64,000 bases of DNA from Lysobacteraceae bacterium PS02340. Lineage in GTDB: Bacteria; Pseudomonadota; Gammaproteobacteria; Xanthomonadales; Xanthomonadaceae. The stretch covers positions 62,001 to 126,000 of the forward strand of contig JASCOC010000008.1 in the NCBI GenBank assembly GCA_029959605.1, given 5' to 3'. Both the position numbers and the translations under genes were made by a program. The notes beneath the pieces were generated by a model. That model was not told the origin of the DNA, did not search any database, and saw only the letters and a program-made list of their open reading frames with translations. Positions within the stretch are counted from its first letter, which is position 1. Each line of letters begins with the position of its first letter. Below are positions 29,078-39,621 of the stretch, piece after piece.

Positions 29078-30868
29078 TCAGCTGTCGAGGGCCTCGTCGG
29101 CGATCGACAGCAGCGAAGCCGGGCCACTCGCGATCGCCGCCGCGTGGCTCAGCGTGCGCGGCAGGATGCGGGTGAAGTAGAAGCGGGCGGTCTCGCGCTT
29201 GCCGGCCTTGAAGGTCTCCGGACGCGACGACGCATCGGCCACCGCGACGCTGCGCGCCCACCAGTAGGCCAGCGCCACGTAGCCGGAGTAGAACAGGTAG
29301 TCGTAGGCGGCCGCGCCGATTTCCTCGGGATCAGCCGCGGCGCGCTCGGCGATCGAACGCGTCAGCGCCTGCCACTCGCCGGCCTTCGCCCGCAGCGGCT
29401 CGATGAACTCGGCCAGCGCCGCATCGTTCGCGTGCTCGACGCAGAAGCGTTCGATCATGCCGAGGAACACGCGCAAACCCGCGCCCTGCAGCTGCAGGGT
29501 CTTGCGGCCCATCAGGTCCAGCGCCTGGATGCCGGTCGTGCCCTCGTAGAGCGTGGTGATGCGCGCGTCGCGGGCCAGCTGCTCCATGCCGTGCTCGGCG
29601 ATGTAACCGTGGCCACCGACGCATTGCAGGGCGTGATAGGTGCACTCGTTGCCCCACTCGGTCAGGCAGCCCTTGACGATCGGCGTCAGGAAGCCGAGCA
29701 GATCGTCGGCCTCTTGGCGCGCGGCATCGTCGGTTGCGAGCTCGGCGCTGTCGACCAGCGAACCGGCGTGGTACGCCAGCAGGCGGCCGCCTTCAGTCAG
29801 CGACTTGCAGGTCAGCAGCATGCGGCGCACGTCGGGTTGGACGAGGATCGGATCGGCCGGTTTCGACGGCAGCTTCGGGCCCGACAGCGCCCGCGACTGC
29901 AGACGCTCGCGCGCGTAGCGCAGCGCGTTCTCGTAGGCGCGCGTGGCGAGGCCCAGGCCCTGCACGCCGACGCCGAGGCGCGCGGTGTTCATCATCGTAA
30001 ACATCGCCATCAGGCCCTTGTGCGGCTGGCCGATGAGATAACCCTGCGCACCATCGAAATTCATCACGCAGGTCGCCGAGCCGTGGATGCCCATCTTGTG
30101 TTCGACCGCGCCGCAGCGCACGGCGTTGCGCTCGCCCACCGTCCCGTCGCGCGCGACTTGGACCTTCGGCACGATGAACAGCGAGATGCCCTTGCTGCCC
30201 GCGGGCGCGTCGGGCAGGCGCGCGAGCACCAGATGGATGATGTTGTCGGTGAGGTCGTGCTCGCCTGCGGTGATGAAGATCTTGGTGCCGGTGATCGCGT
30301 AGCTGCCGTCGGCGACCGGCTCGGCGCGCGTCTTCAGCAGGCCGAGGTCGGTACCGCACTGCGGCTCGGTCAGGCACATGGTGCCGGTCCAGGTGCCGGC
30401 GATCAGCGGCTTGAGGAAGACCTCCTTCTGCCAGTCCTCGCCGTGGTGGCGCAGCGCGTTGACCGCGCCGTGCGAGAGCAGCGGGAAGTTGCTCCATGCG
30501 AGGTTGGCGGCATCGATCATTTCCTCGAGGCAGATGCCGATCGCATGCGGCATGTTCATGCCGCCGAACTCGGTCGGCGCGCTCATGCCGGTCCAGCCGC
30601 CCTCGGCGAACTGGTCGTAGGCGGCCTTGAAGCCGTCGGGCGTGGTGACCGCGCCGGTGGCCTTGTCGAACCGCACGCCCTGTTCGTCGCCGATACGGTT
30701 CAGCGGCGCGAGCACGGTCTCGCACATGCGCGCGCACTCGTCGAGCACGGCGTCGACGGTCTCGCGGTTCGCATCGTCGAAGCCGAGCGTGGAGAACAGG
30801 GACTCGACCTGCAGCACGTCGTGCAGCGCGAAACGGATGTCGGTCAACGGGGCGTGGTAGGTGCTCAT
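29078..30868 (-). CDS. Acyl-CoA dehydrogenase (600-aa class)
   Basis: A 596-residue FAD enzyme of the long acyl-CoA dehydrogenase class, with an extra C-terminal domain. The FAD/substrate segment is MCLTEPQCGTDLGLLKTRAE, and the catalytic Glu lies in LYEGTTGIQALDLMGRK (about Glu442). Relatives include DmdC (methylmercaptopropionyl-CoA dehydrogenase) and FadE5-type enzymes, so chain-length specificity is open. It is transcribed alone; a LEA14-like lipoprotein gene lies 52 bases upstream on the same strand. Very likely a beta-oxidation step in the cytosol. Confidence 0.92.
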   Translation of the reverse strand: MSTYHAPLTDIRFALHDVLQVESLFSTLGFDDANRETVDAVLDECARMCETVLAPLNRIGDEQGVRFDKATGAVTTPDGFKAAYDQFAEGGWTGMSAPTEFGGMNMPHAIGICLEEMIDAANLAWSNFPLLSHGAVNALRHHGEDWQKEVFLKPLIAGTWTGTMCLTEPQCGTDLGLLKTRAEPVADGSYAITGTKIFITAGEHDLTDNIIHLVLARLPDAPAGSKGISLFIVPKVQVARDGTVGERNAVRCGAVEHKMGIHGSATCVMNFDGAQGYLIGQPHKGLMAMFTMMNTARLGVGVQGLGLATRAYENALRYARERLQSRALSGPKLPSKPADPILVQPDVRRMLLTCKSLTEGGRLLAYHAGSLVDSAELATDDAARQEADDLLGFLTPIVKGCLTEWGNECTYHALQCVGGHGYIAEHGMEQLARDARITTLYEGTTGIQALDLMGRKTLQLQGAGLRVFLGMIERFCVEHANDAALAEFIEPLRAKAGEWQALTRSIAERAAADPEEIGAAAYDYLFYSGYVALAYWWARSVAVADASSRPETFKAGKRETARFYFTRILPRTLSHAAAIASGPASLLSIADEALDS

Positions 30869-30920
30869 GCGTCTGTCTGGCTCGCTTGCGTGTTCGTATC
30901 GGTGAAAGGAGGTGGCGGCG

Positions 30921-31394
30921 TCAGCGCATCACGCCGGGCAGGCCCGGCACGGGATTGAGGGTGCTGTCGCGGCGTACGGTGTAATCCCTGGCGCTGTTGC
31001 GGTCATCGGGCGCGGCGCGGATGCTGCCGTCGATCCGGTAGTTCAGCGAGCGCCCAGCGGCCAGCGCATCGGCAGCGTGCAACCGGCCTTCGGCAGACGG
31101 CGCCAGGCGCAAGCTCAGGATGTCGGCCGATTCGGGACCGATCGTCAGCGTGGTGGCGTCTTCGAGCGTGCCTGCGGACACGCCATCGACCGACACTGCG
31201 AAGCGGATGGATTCGAAGCGCATCGGAATGCTGCTGTAGTTCTGCAGGCGCAGATCGACCGACCAGGTGCCGTCGGCGCCGACGCTCAGCTGCTGGATGC
31301 TCGCGGTGGGTTCCGATACGCGACGCTGGCCGGTCACACAGGCGGCGAGGACGCCGGCCAGCAGCGCGATCGTCAGCAGTTTCCACGGTTTCAT
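30921..31394 (-). CDS. LEA14-like (LEA_2) lipoprotein
   Basis: A 157-residue protein. The ATG at 31394 has GGAG eight bases before it and starts a lipoprotein signal (MKPWKLLTIALLAGVLAAC, Cys19). The mature region VDLRLQNYSSIPMRFESIRF is typical of the LEA_2/WHy beta-sandwich found in bacterial envelope proteins linked to desiccation and stress. No active site is expected. The role here is unknown. Confidence 0.75.
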   Translation of the reverse strand: MKPWKLLTIALLAGVLAACVTGQRRVSEPTASIQQLSVGADGTWSVDLRLQNYSSIPMRFESIRFAVSVDGVSAGTLEDATTLTIGPESADILSLRLAPSAEGRLHAADALAAGRSLNYRIDGSIRAAPDDRNSARDYTVRRDSTLNPVPGLPGVMR

Positions 31395-31504
31395 GCGCGG
31401 CACTCCGGTTGCGGGTGGAGGCCGATGTTAACGCGTCGCCGGTCGCGAGCCGCTGCGCGGAATGGCCTCGAATGCGGCACTCGACACGAGTTTTCGAAAA
31501 ACGG

Positions 31505-31533
31505 TTGCCGTTCGCGAGCCCGCCCCGTATCAT
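31505..31533 (+). promoter_or_regulatory. Promoter of tRNA-Phe
   Basis: TTGCCG (31505-31510), a 17-base spacer, then TATCAT (31528-31533). A GC-rich discriminator (GCGCCTCCCGC) follows, as expected for a stable-RNA promoter under stringent control. Confidence 0.7.
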
Positions 31534-31547
31534 GCGCCTCCCGCAGT

Positions 31548-31623
31548 GGCCGGGTAGCTCAGTTGGTAGAGCAGGGGATTGAAAATCCCCGTGTCGGGGG
31601 TTCGATTCCCTCCCCGGCCACCA
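31548..31623 (+). tRNA. tRNA-Phe (anticodon GAA)
   Basis: A 76-base cloverleaf: acceptor GGCCGGG/CCCGGCC, D arm GCTCAGTTGGTAGAGC, anticodon stem GGGGA/TCCCC around TTGAAAA (anticodon GAA), T loop GGTTCGATTCC, and encoded CCA. Confidence 0.98.
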
Positions 31624-31637
31624 TTGCAGGTACGTCG

Positions 31638-31662
31638 AAAGCCCGCCATGTGCGGGCTTTTT
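31638..31662 (+). terminator. Terminator after tRNA-Phe
   Basis: AAAGCCCGC-CATGT-GCGGGCTTT followed by TT: a 9-bp stem with a T tract, 15 bases after the tRNA end. Confidence 0.85.
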
Positions 31663-31748
31663 GCGTTCCGGGCTGCGGAAATCCGTTTACCCGCGCGTCG
31701 CAGCAGCGCATCATCGCCGCGCGCCGCCACGGCGCTGGAGCTCTTTCG

Positions 31749-33014
31749 ATGCCGACCGCACAGCTGTCCGTCTTCTTCTTCCTGCAGGCCGCGGTGATCC
31801 TGCTGGTCTGTCGTTTGGTCGGCCGCCTGGCCCAGCGCCTCGGGCAGCCGCAGGTGGTGGGCGAGATGATCGCCGGCGTCACCCTCGGTCCGTCGCTGCT
31901 GGGCTGGCTGCTGCCCGATCTGCAGGCGGCGCTGTTTCCCGCGCAGACGCTCGACACGCTGTACGTGTTCGCGCAGTTCGGCGTGGGTCTCTACATGTTC
32001 CTGGTGGGCACCGAATTCCGCGGCGACCATTTCCGGTCGCGCTTCCGCGGCGCGTTCGCGGTCTCCATCGCCGGCATCGTGGTGCCGTTCGCACTGGCGT
32101 TCCTGATCGCGCCCTGGCTGCTGGGCATTCCGAATCTGTTCGCCGAGAACGTGCGCGTGTCGGACGCCTCGCTGTTCCTGGGCGCGGCGATCGCGATCAC
32201 CGCCTTCCCGATGCTGGCGCGGATCATCCACGAACGCGGCCTGGCCGGCAGTCCGCTGGGAACGCTGGCGCTGACCGCAGGTGCGGTCGATGACGCCGCG
32301 GCGTGGTGCATTCTCGCGATCGTGCTCGCCAGCTTCGGTGGCAGCTGGGACAGCGCGTGGTGGGCGATCGGTGGCGGCATCGCCTATGCGGTCTTCATGC
32401 TGCTGATCGGGCGCAAGCTGCTGCGCAGGCTCGCCGATGTCGTGCGTCCCGATGCACCGCTCAGCGCGACGATGCTCGCGGTCATGCTGATTCTGTTCTG
32501 CCTCAGTGCATGGCTGATGGACGCGATCGGCATCCATGCCGTCTTCGGCGGCTTCCTGCTCGGCGCATGCATGCCCAAGGGCGCGCTGGTGGAGAAGATC
32601 CGCGACACGCTGCAACCCTTCGTCGTCGTGTTCTTCCTACCGATGTTCTTCACCTTTTCGGGGCTGAAGACGGATCTGGGCATGGTGCTGGAGCCGCAGC
32701 TGCTGCTCGCCGCAGGCGCGATCCTGCTCGTCTCGTTCGCCGGCAAGGGACTGGCCTGCTGGGCGGCCGCGCGCATGGCCGGCGAGAGCCCGCGCGATGC
32801 GCAGGCGATCGGCGCGCTGATGAACGCGCGCGGCCTGATGGAACTGATCCTGATCAATATCGGCCTGCAGGCCGGGGTGATCAAACAGGGGCTGTTCTCG
32901 ATCCTGGTGCTGATGGCCATCGTCACCACGCTGATGGCGACGCCGCTGTTCAACTGGATCATGCGTCGCCGCGGTGGCGAGCTGCCGGCCACGCCTGCGC
33001 AGGACGCGCGCTGA
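31749..33014 (+). CDS. Cation:proton antiporter (CPA2 / KefB-like)
   Basis: A 421-residue inner-membrane protein with about 12-13 hydrophobic segments and the CPA2 signature: VVGEMIAGVTLGPSLLG near the N-terminus, AIAITAFPMLARI, and the ion-binding Asp pair in AGAVDDAAAWCILA. It lacks the C-terminal TrkA-N (RCK) domain of KefB/KefC, so it is a short Na+(K+)/H+ exchanger. GGAG eight bases before the ATG supports the start. It is monocistronic, ending three bases before the convergent sbp gene. Confidence 0.88.
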   Translation: MPTAQLSVFFFLQAAVILLVCRLVGRLAQRLGQPQVVGEMIAGVTLGPSLLGWLLPDLQAALFPAQTLDTLYVFAQFGVGLYMFLVGTEFRGDHFRSRFRGAFAVSIAGIVVPFALAFLIAPWLLGIPNLFAENVRVSDASLFLGAAIAITAFPMLARIIHERGLAGSPLGTLALTAGAVDDAAAWCILAIVLASFGGSWDSAWWAIGGGIAYAVFMLLIGRKLLRRLADVVRPDAPLSATMLAVMLILFCLSAWLMDAIGIHAVFGGFLLGACMPKGALVEKIRDTLQPFVVVFFLPMFFTFSGLKTDLGMVLEPQLLLAAGAILLVSFAGKGLACWAAARMAGESPRDAQAIGALMNARGLMELILINIGLQAGVIKQGLFSILVLMAIVTTLMATPLFNWIMRRRGGELPATPAQDAR

Positions 33015-33017
33015 CGT

Positions 33018-34016
33018 TCAGCGCGTCGGTGTGGCGCGGATGCGGTCGTACAGGCCGCCATCGGCGAAGTGCGTGGCCTGCGCCTTCGACCAGCCGCCGA
33101 ACGCGTCGTCGACGGTGACCATGGGCAGCGCTCGGAAACGCGCCAGCTGCGAAGCCGGCACGCCATCGCGCAGGATCGGGCGGAAATGGTGTTGCGCCAC
33201 CAGCCGCTGCGCCGCGGGTGTGTACAGCGTTTCGACGTATGCCTTGGCCACCGCGCGCACGCCGTGGGTGTCGGCGTTGCGATCGACCACCGCGACCACC
33301 GGTTCGGCGCGGATGCTGATGCTCGGATAGACGATCTCGAAGGCCTGGCTGGTCTGCGGATCGGCCAGCACGCGCAGCGCTTCGTTTTCCCATGCCAGCA
33401 GCACATCTCCGATGCCGCGGTCGACGAAGGTGTCGCGGGCCCCGCGCGCGCCGCGGTCGAGCACCGGCACCTTGCCGTAGAGCCCGCGCATGTAGTCCAG
33501 CACACGCCCGCCATCGCGATACGTCCGCGCGGCCCAGGTCCACGCCGCCAGATAGCTCCAGCGCGCGACGCCGGACGTCTTCGGGTCCGCGGTCACCACG
33601 GCGACATCGCTGACGAGATCGCCCCAGTCGGCGATGTGTTTCGGATTGCCCTTGCGGACGAGAAAGACGATGGTCGAGGTGTAGGGCACGCTGCCGTGCG
33701 GCATCTGCCTACGCCAGTCCGTATCCAGCAGTCCCGCGGACGCGATCCGGTCCACATCCGCCGAAAGCGCCAGCGTCACAACATCTGCAGGCTCGCCCGC
33801 GATCACCGCATCGGCCTGTGCCCCGGAGCCGCCGTGCGTCTGCCGCACCTCGACATCGCCACCGCCGCCCTGCCGCCAATGGGCCGCGAACATCCGGTTG
33901 TAATCGACATAGAACTCGCGCGTCGGGTCGTAGGACGCGTTGCGGAGGACAAAGTCCTCGGCAACTGCTGGCGAGAGCACGGCCAGGAGCAGCAGACATG
34001 ACAGCGCTCGGAACAT
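33018..34016 (-). CDS. sbp: Sulfate ABC transporter substrate-binding protein
   Basis: A 332-residue periplasmic protein with signal peptide MFRALSCLLLLAVLSPAVA (cleavage near residue 20). The mature protein has the sulfate-binding pattern: LRNASYDPTREFYVDYN, HGGSGAQADAVIAG, PADVVTLALSADVD and KTSGVARWSYLAAW. It delivers sulfate or thiosulfate to a CysTWA transporter, which is not in this window. It is divergent from cysD, with a 162-base gap holding an 11-G tract at 34030-34040 (C tract on its own strand, 13 bases before its ATG). CysP is the close alternative. Confidence 0.9.
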   Translation of the reverse strand: MFRALSCLLLLAVLSPAVAEDFVLRNASYDPTREFYVDYNRMFAAHWRQGGGGDVEVRQTHGGSGAQADAVIAGEPADVVTLALSADVDRIASAGLLDTDWRRQMPHGSVPYTSTIVFLVRKGNPKHIADWGDLVSDVAVVTADPKTSGVARWSYLAAWTWAARTYRDGGRVLDYMRGLYGKVPVLDRGARGARDTFVDRGIGDVLLAWENEALRVLADPQTSQAFEIVYPSISIRAEPVVAVVDRNADTHGVRAVAKAYVETLYTPAAQRLVAQHHFRPILRDGVPASQLARFRALPMVTVDDAFGGWSKAQATHFADGGLYDRIRATPTR

Positions 34017-34029
34017 GGCCGATTCCAGC

Positions 34030-34040
34030 GGGGGGGGGGG
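34030..34040. repeat. Homopolymer tract of 11 G before sbp
   Basis: Eleven consecutive G on the plus strand (C on the sbp strand) lie 13-24 bases upstream of the sbp start codon, where the ribosome site should be. Tracts of this length are prone to slippage. No classical Shine-Dalgarno sequence is seen between the tract and the ATG. Confidence 0.9.
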
Positions 34041-34178
34041 TGAGCATCGACATTACCGCCATGCTCGCACCGACGCATCTGCCGATAGGCCTCCCAGTAT
34101 CCCGCGTATGCAACACGGCGTTGCCGCATGGGGAGCGCTTCGCCACAATCGTGCGTTCGGGGCTCACGGGAGTGGCAT

Positions 34179-35084
34179 ATGCGGATGGTGGACGGGGATC
34201 TCGCCGGCCTCGAGGCCGAGAGCATCCACATCCTGCGCGAGGTCGCCGCCGAGTGCAGACGCCCGGTGATGCTGTACTCGATCGGCAAGGACAGCTCGGT
34301 GTTGCTGCATCTGATGCTCAAGGCCTTTGCACCCGCGCGTGCGCCGATTCCACTGCTGCACGTGGACACGCGTTGGAAGTTCCGCGAGATGATCGCGTTC
34401 CGTGACCGACGCATCGCCGAGACCGGGCTCGAGTTGCGCGTGTATGTGAATACCGACGGCATCCGCGATGGCGTCGGGCCGCTCAGCCACGGCGCTGCGG
34501 TGCATACCGATGTCATGAAGACCCAGGCACTGAAGCAGGCGCTCGCTGACGGCGGTTACGACGCCGCCATCGGGGGCGCCCGGCGCGATGAGGAAAAGTC
34601 GCGGGCCAAGGAGCGGGTGTTCTCGTTCCGGGACGATGCCCAGCGCTGGGACCCGAGACGACAACGCCCGGAACTCTGGGATCTCTACAACCCAAAGGTG
34701 GGTAGCGGTGAAAGCGTCCGCGTCTTTCCGCTGTCGAACTGGTCCGAGCGCGATGTCTGGCGCTACATCCGACAGGAAAGGATTCCGGTCGTGTCGCTGT
34801 ACTTCGCCGCTGAACGTCCGGTGGTCGAGCGCGACGGCATGCTGATCGTCGTCGACGATGATCGATACGCGCTGCGCGCCGGCGAACAGCCACACCTGCG
34901 CCGGGTTCGCTTCCGCACGCTCGGCTGCTACCCCCTGACCGGGGCTGTGGAGTCCTCGGCGACCGACATCGATTCGATTCTCGCGGAGATGGAGGACGGG
35001 AGAAACTCCGAGCGCGCAGGCCGTGCAATCGACCGCACCGAGGGGGCTTCGATGGAAGCGAAGAAGCGCGAGGGTTACTTCTGA
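34179..35084 (+). CDS. cysD: Sulfate adenylyltransferase subunit 2
   Basis: A 301-residue ATP sulfurylase subunit of the PAPS reductase/PP-loop fold: the ATP loop is [14 protein letters not shown] near residue 32, followed by [14 protein letters not shown] and [15 protein letters not shown]. It activates sulfate to adenosine 5'-phosphosulfate, driven by GTP hydrolysis in CysN. The start at 34179 has GGGAG six bases upstream; MVDGDLAGL at 34185 is the alternative. Its stop shares a base with the cysNC start (TGATG). Confidence 0.96.
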   Translation: MRMVDGDLAGLEAESIHILREVAAECRRPVMLYSIGKDSSVLLHLMLKAFAPARAPIPLLHVDTRWKFREMIAFRDRRIAETGLELRVYVNTDGIRDGVGPLSHGAAVHTDVMKTQALKQALADGGYDAAIGGARRDEEKSRAKERVFSFRDDAQRWDPRRQRPELWDLYNPKVGSGESVRVFPLSNWSERDVWRYIRQERIPVVSLYFAAERPVVERDGMLIVVDDDRYALRAGEQPHLRRVRFRTLGCYPLTGAVESSATDIDSILAEMEDGRNSERAGRAIDRTEGASMEAKKREGYF

Positions 35085-36916
35085 TGGACGCGCGCATGCT
35101 GCGCGTCGTCGCCTGCGGCAGCGTCGACGACGGCAAGAGCACGCTGATCGGTCGATTGTTGCTGGCCGCGGGGAACGTGCCCGACGACGAACTGGCCGCG
35201 CTTGCGGACGCGAGTGCTCTGCACGGAACACGCGGCGGATCGCCGGATTACGCGCTGCTCCTGGACGGCCTGTCCGCCGAGCGCGAACAGGGCATCACCA
35301 TCGACGTCGCCTGGCGGCATCTGCGAACACCACGCGGACGTTTTCTGATTGCGGATTGTCCAGGCCACGTCGAATACACGCGCAACATGGCGACCGGTGC
35401 TTCGACCGCCGATGCAATGGTGCTGCTCGTGGACGCGGAGAAGGGCCTGTCGCCGCAGACGCTCCGGCATACGGCAATCGCCGCGCTGCTCGGCGTGCGC
35501 CATGTCGTGCTGGCGGTCAACAAGATGGATCGGGTCGCATTCGCACGTGCACCGTTCGATGCGATCGAAGCGGAGTACCGCGCGCACGCTTCACTTCTGG
35601 GCATCGATTCGGTGCAGGCCGTGCCCGTGGCGGCGGCCGACGGCGACAACGTCTCGGTGCGTTCGCCTCGTTTCGCCTGGCATGCAAGTTCGACGGTGCT
35701 GGAGGCACTTGAAGTGCTGCAGGCGATGTCGCCCCGCACGGCGCTCGACTGCCTGCCGGTCCAGATGCTGCTGCGCGAGGCTGGCGGCACACGGTGGTAT
35801 GCCGGCACATGGCGTGGCCGGGCTCTGCAGATCGGCACGCGGCTGCGCGTCGCCCCTGAAGGCGCGATCGCTGCAGTGTCCGCACTGCGTGTAGCGGGCG
35901 AGGCGGCCGATTACGCAGTCGATGGTGATGCGGTGGCTGTACGGTTCGCTGACGAGATCGATGCCGCGCGCGGTGCCGTCCTCGTGCCCGAGGATTCGTC
36001 TGTGTCGCACGGCGACCAGTTCGTCGCCGACGTGTTCTGGTTCGGCACCGCGCCGCTGGTGCCCGGGCGGCGCTATCAGTGCCGAAGCGCGGGACGGGTC
36101 ACGGGCGCGCGCATCGGCGAGCTCAAGCACCGGCTCGATCCTGCATCGCTGCAGCCGCTCGCTGACAAACAACTCGCAGCGAACGACATCGGCCGCGTGA
36201 CGCTCGCGCTGGATGCACCGATCGTGTTTGCGCCGTATGCCGATACACGCGTACTCGGCGCGTTCGTGCTGATGGATCCGGTCAGTCACGCGACCCTGGG
36301 GGCGGGGATGATCCGGCATGGTCTGCGGCGCGCGGACAATCTGCATTGGCAGGTGCTCGATGTCGGCCGGGCGGCACGCGCGGCGATGAAAGGCCAGCGG
36401 CCGCGCTGCATCTGGTTCACCGGCCTGTCCGGTGCGGGCAAGTCGACCATCGCCAACCAGGTCGAACGTGCGCTGCACGCGCGTGGCGTCCATACCTATC
36501 TTCTGGATGGCGACAACGTAAGGCAGGGACTCAACCGGGATCTCGGATTCACCGAGGCCGATCGTGTCGAGAATCTCCGGCGGGTGGCCGAGGTCGCCAG
36601 GCTCATGACCGAAGCCGGGCTGGTGGTGCTGGTGAGCTTCATTTCGCCTTATCGCGCAGAGCGGGCGGCGGCGCGCGCGCTGTTCGGCGCGGGCGATTTC
36701 ATCGAAATCTTCGTCGATACGCCGCTCGCAGAAGCGGAGCGACGCGACCCCAAGGGTCTGTATGCGAAAGCGCGTCGCGGAGAGCTGCCGAATTTCACCG
36801 GAATCGACGCGCCTTACGAGGCACCTGAAGCGGCGGAACTGGTGTTGGACACGGTTCGGAACGACACCGCAACACTGGCGACGCAGGTCATCGACTATCT
36901 GGCCAGGACCGAATGA
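35084..36916 (+). CDS. cysNC: Bifunctional sulfate adenylyltransferase subunit 1 / adenylylsulfate kinase
   Basis: A 610-residue fusion. The CysN half (1-430) is an EF-Tu-like GTPase with G1 GSVDDGKST (12-20), [17 protein letters not shown] (about 90-106) and NKMD, and two beta-barrel domains. The CysC half (about 440-610) is APS kinase with P-loop GLSGAGKS (447-454), [17 protein letters not shown], and [18 protein letters not shown]. The fusion makes APS with CysD and phosphorylates it to PAPS. It is translationally coupled to cysD. Fusion of N and C is common in Xanthomonas, Pseudomonas and rhizobia. PAPS reductase genes are not in the window. Confidence 0.96.
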   Translation: MDARMLRVVACGSVDDGKSTLIGRLLLAAGNVPDDELAALADASALHGTRGGSPDYALLLDGLSAEREQGITIDVAWRHLRTPRGRFLIADCPGHVEYTRNMATGASTADAMVLLVDAEKGLSPQTLRHTAIAALLGVRHVVLAVNKMDRVAFARAPFDAIEAEYRAHASLLGIDSVQAVPVAAADGDNVSVRSPRFAWHASSTVLEALEVLQAMSPRTALDCLPVQMLLREAGGTRWYAGTWRGRALQIGTRLRVAPEGAIAAVSALRVAGEAADYAVDGDAVAVRFADEIDAARGAVLVPEDSSVSHGDQFVADVFWFGTAPLVPGRRYQCRSAGRVTGARIGELKHRLDPASLQPLADKQLAANDIGRVTLALDAPIVFAPYADTRVLGAFVLMDPVSHATLGAGMIRHGLRRADNLHWQVLDVGRAARAAMKGQRPRCIWFTGLSGAGKSTIANQVERALHARGVHTYLLDGDNVRQGLNRDLGFTEADRVENLRRVAEVARLMTEAGLVVLVSFISPYRAERAAARALFGAGDFIEIFVDTPLAEAERRDPKGLYAKARRGELPNFTGIDAPYEAPEAAELVLDTVRNDTATLATQVIDYLARTE

Positions 36917-36924
36917 AGCCCGAC

Positions 36925-36950
36925 GCGGGCCGGCGATCACGCCGGCCCGC
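36925..36950. terminator. Strong hairpin between convergent cysNC and M20 peptidase genes
   Basis: GCGGGCCGGCG-ATCA-CGCCGGCCCGC, an 11-bp perfect stem with no T tract on either side. Probably an intrinsic pause or terminator shared by both genes. Confidence 0.6.
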
Positions 36951-36958
36951 TGGACACC

Positions 36959-38479
<1,521 letters not shown>

Positions 38480-38526
38480 TCGGGTTTCCAGTGTGCGTAA
38501 AACCCCGATTCTATCGCGGACCCGCG

Positions 38527-38544
38527 TGTAGGAATTTTCCTACA
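38527..38544. promoter_or_regulatory. 18-bp perfect inverted repeat, putative regulator site
   Basis: TGTAGGAATTTTCCTACA reads the same on both strands. It lies between the divergent M20 peptidase (47 bases from its start) and comEA (144 bases from its start). The pattern TGTAGG-N6-CCTACA resembles the box TGTAAG-N6-CTTACA recognised by the GacA/UvrY response regulator (NarL/FixJ family). Which protein binds is inference. Confidence 0.55.
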
Positions 38545-38688
38545 ACTGCTCGGGCGTTCGGCTGGCTACGGCCCAGCAGTGCCGCGGATATTCTGGCTGC
38601 CTGGTGTTGGGAAGACTGGCTGTACCGGCAAGGACGAATGAATCGCCAGTCGGGAATGGAATCCCCCTAATACCAAGGAGTTCAGGAC

Positions 38689-39048
38689 ATGAAGTCGATC
38701 CGAGCCGTGCTTGCGTCGCTGTGCCTCTCACTGCTGTTGGCAGGCACCGCATTCGCAAACGAAAGCGTGGAAAAGGTCAACATCAACACCGCGGATGCAG
38801 CCACGCTGGCACGCGTGCTGCACAACGTGGGGCAGGCCAAGGCGGAAGCCATCGTGGCCTTCAGGGATGAAAACGGGCCGTTCCGAAGCGCCGAGCAACT
38901 GGCGCAGGTGAAAGGCATCGGGTTGCGGACCGTCGAGCACAACGTCGATCGCATCGAGATCGGTGCGGCCGGATCGCAGGCAGGCGCGACGCGGGCACCG
39001 AGCCCGCCCGCTTCAGCCGGGACCAAGGGGGCAGCGCAACTGCGCTGA
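38689..39048 (+). CDS. comEA: ComEA-like helix-hairpin-helix protein
   Basis: A 119-residue exported protein: signal peptide MKSIRAVLASLCLSLLLAG (cleavage AFA-N near residue 24), then a tandem helix-hairpin-helix domain (VNINTADAATLARVLHNVG, VKGIGLRTVEHNVDRI), and a disordered Ala/Pro tail of about 25 residues. This is the periplasmic DNA-binding form of ComEA that ratchets transforming DNA inward. AAGGAG precedes the ATG by eight bases. Downstream lies a series of GGA-loop hairpins. Competence partners are not in the window. Confidence 0.88.
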   Translation: MKSIRAVLASLCLSLLLAGTAFANESVEKVNINTADAATLARVLHNVGQAKAEAIVAFRDENGPFRSAEQLAQVKGIGLRTVEHNVDRIEIGAAGSQAGATRAPSPPASAGTKGAAQLR

Positions 39049-39621
39049 CTTTGACCCATCGCTGACGTCGGCACAGGGAGTGCCGGCGTCAGGCGAGGAG
39101 CAGGACGCTCCACGGGACCGGCAGGATGCCGCTACAGGGACGTAACCGTCGCCCGCCTCGCATTGGATGCGAAGCGGGCGACCCTGTTTTGGGCGACGGT
39201 ATCCGGAGTGCGCTCTGAGCCGGCCCCGTCTTCCGCCATTCGGTGTGCACCGCCTGGATCGGAAGCGCTTGGCTGGCCAAGCGGTTTTGATCCAGGTTCG
39301 ATCGATAGCCTGAAGCAGTCCCAGTCCCAGTCCCAGGCGCGGCGGCGCGCAGGCATTTCTGGCCGCGCCACCATTCGACCTCAATCTTCGAACCGTGCGT
39401 CTTGCGGCTCAGGGCTTGCGCTTTAGGCCTCTTGCTTGAATCTGGCTCCCGAGGCCTGCCGCCTTGGGCACCGGCGGGCGAGGTGCGCTGGCGGGACGCG
39501 AAGTGCTTGTCTCAAGAAGTCCGCGCGGCCCCGCACTTCGCCAGCCCTTGCGTGTGGCATCGAGCGCGGGGGCATATCGGAAGCGCGCGGATTTGCGCTT
39601 CCGGGGTTCTAGACTTGTGGC
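39049..39621. other. 573-base noncoding stretch between comEA and hutD
   Basis: No gene here is convincing. The first 135 bases hold a run of stem-loops (see separate entry). The rest is mixed low-complexity sequence, including CAGTCC three times at about 39316-39334, with several open frames whose composition does not look coded. Base composition is lower in GC than the flanking genes in places. The hutD promoter should be in the last 100 bases. Confidence 0.5.
39064..39190 (+). ncRNA. Array of GGA-loop hairpins plus terminator after comEA
   Basis: Three hairpins show AGGA/GGGA in or beside the loop: GACGTCGGCA/TGCCGGCGTC around CAGGGAG (39064-39090), GGAGC/GCTCC around AGGAC (39097-39111), and CGGCA/TGCCG around GGA (39119-39131). 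ACAGGGACGT follows. A long stem (39149-39181, TCGCCCGC...GCGGGCGA) with CCCTGTTTT ends the series. GGA in hairpin loops is the CsrA/RsmA binding signature; a sponge RNA or regulated 3' end of the comEA transcript is inference. Confidence 0.5.

Noticed and set aside
39316..39334. CAGTCC three times in tandem
   Set aside because: Too short to call a functional repeat or CRISPR; probably random slippage.
39163..39426. 87-codon open frame on the plus strand in the comEA-hutD gap
   Set aside because: Low-complexity sequence (Ser-Gln repeat from CAGTCC units), no ribosome site, no family; treated as noncoding.
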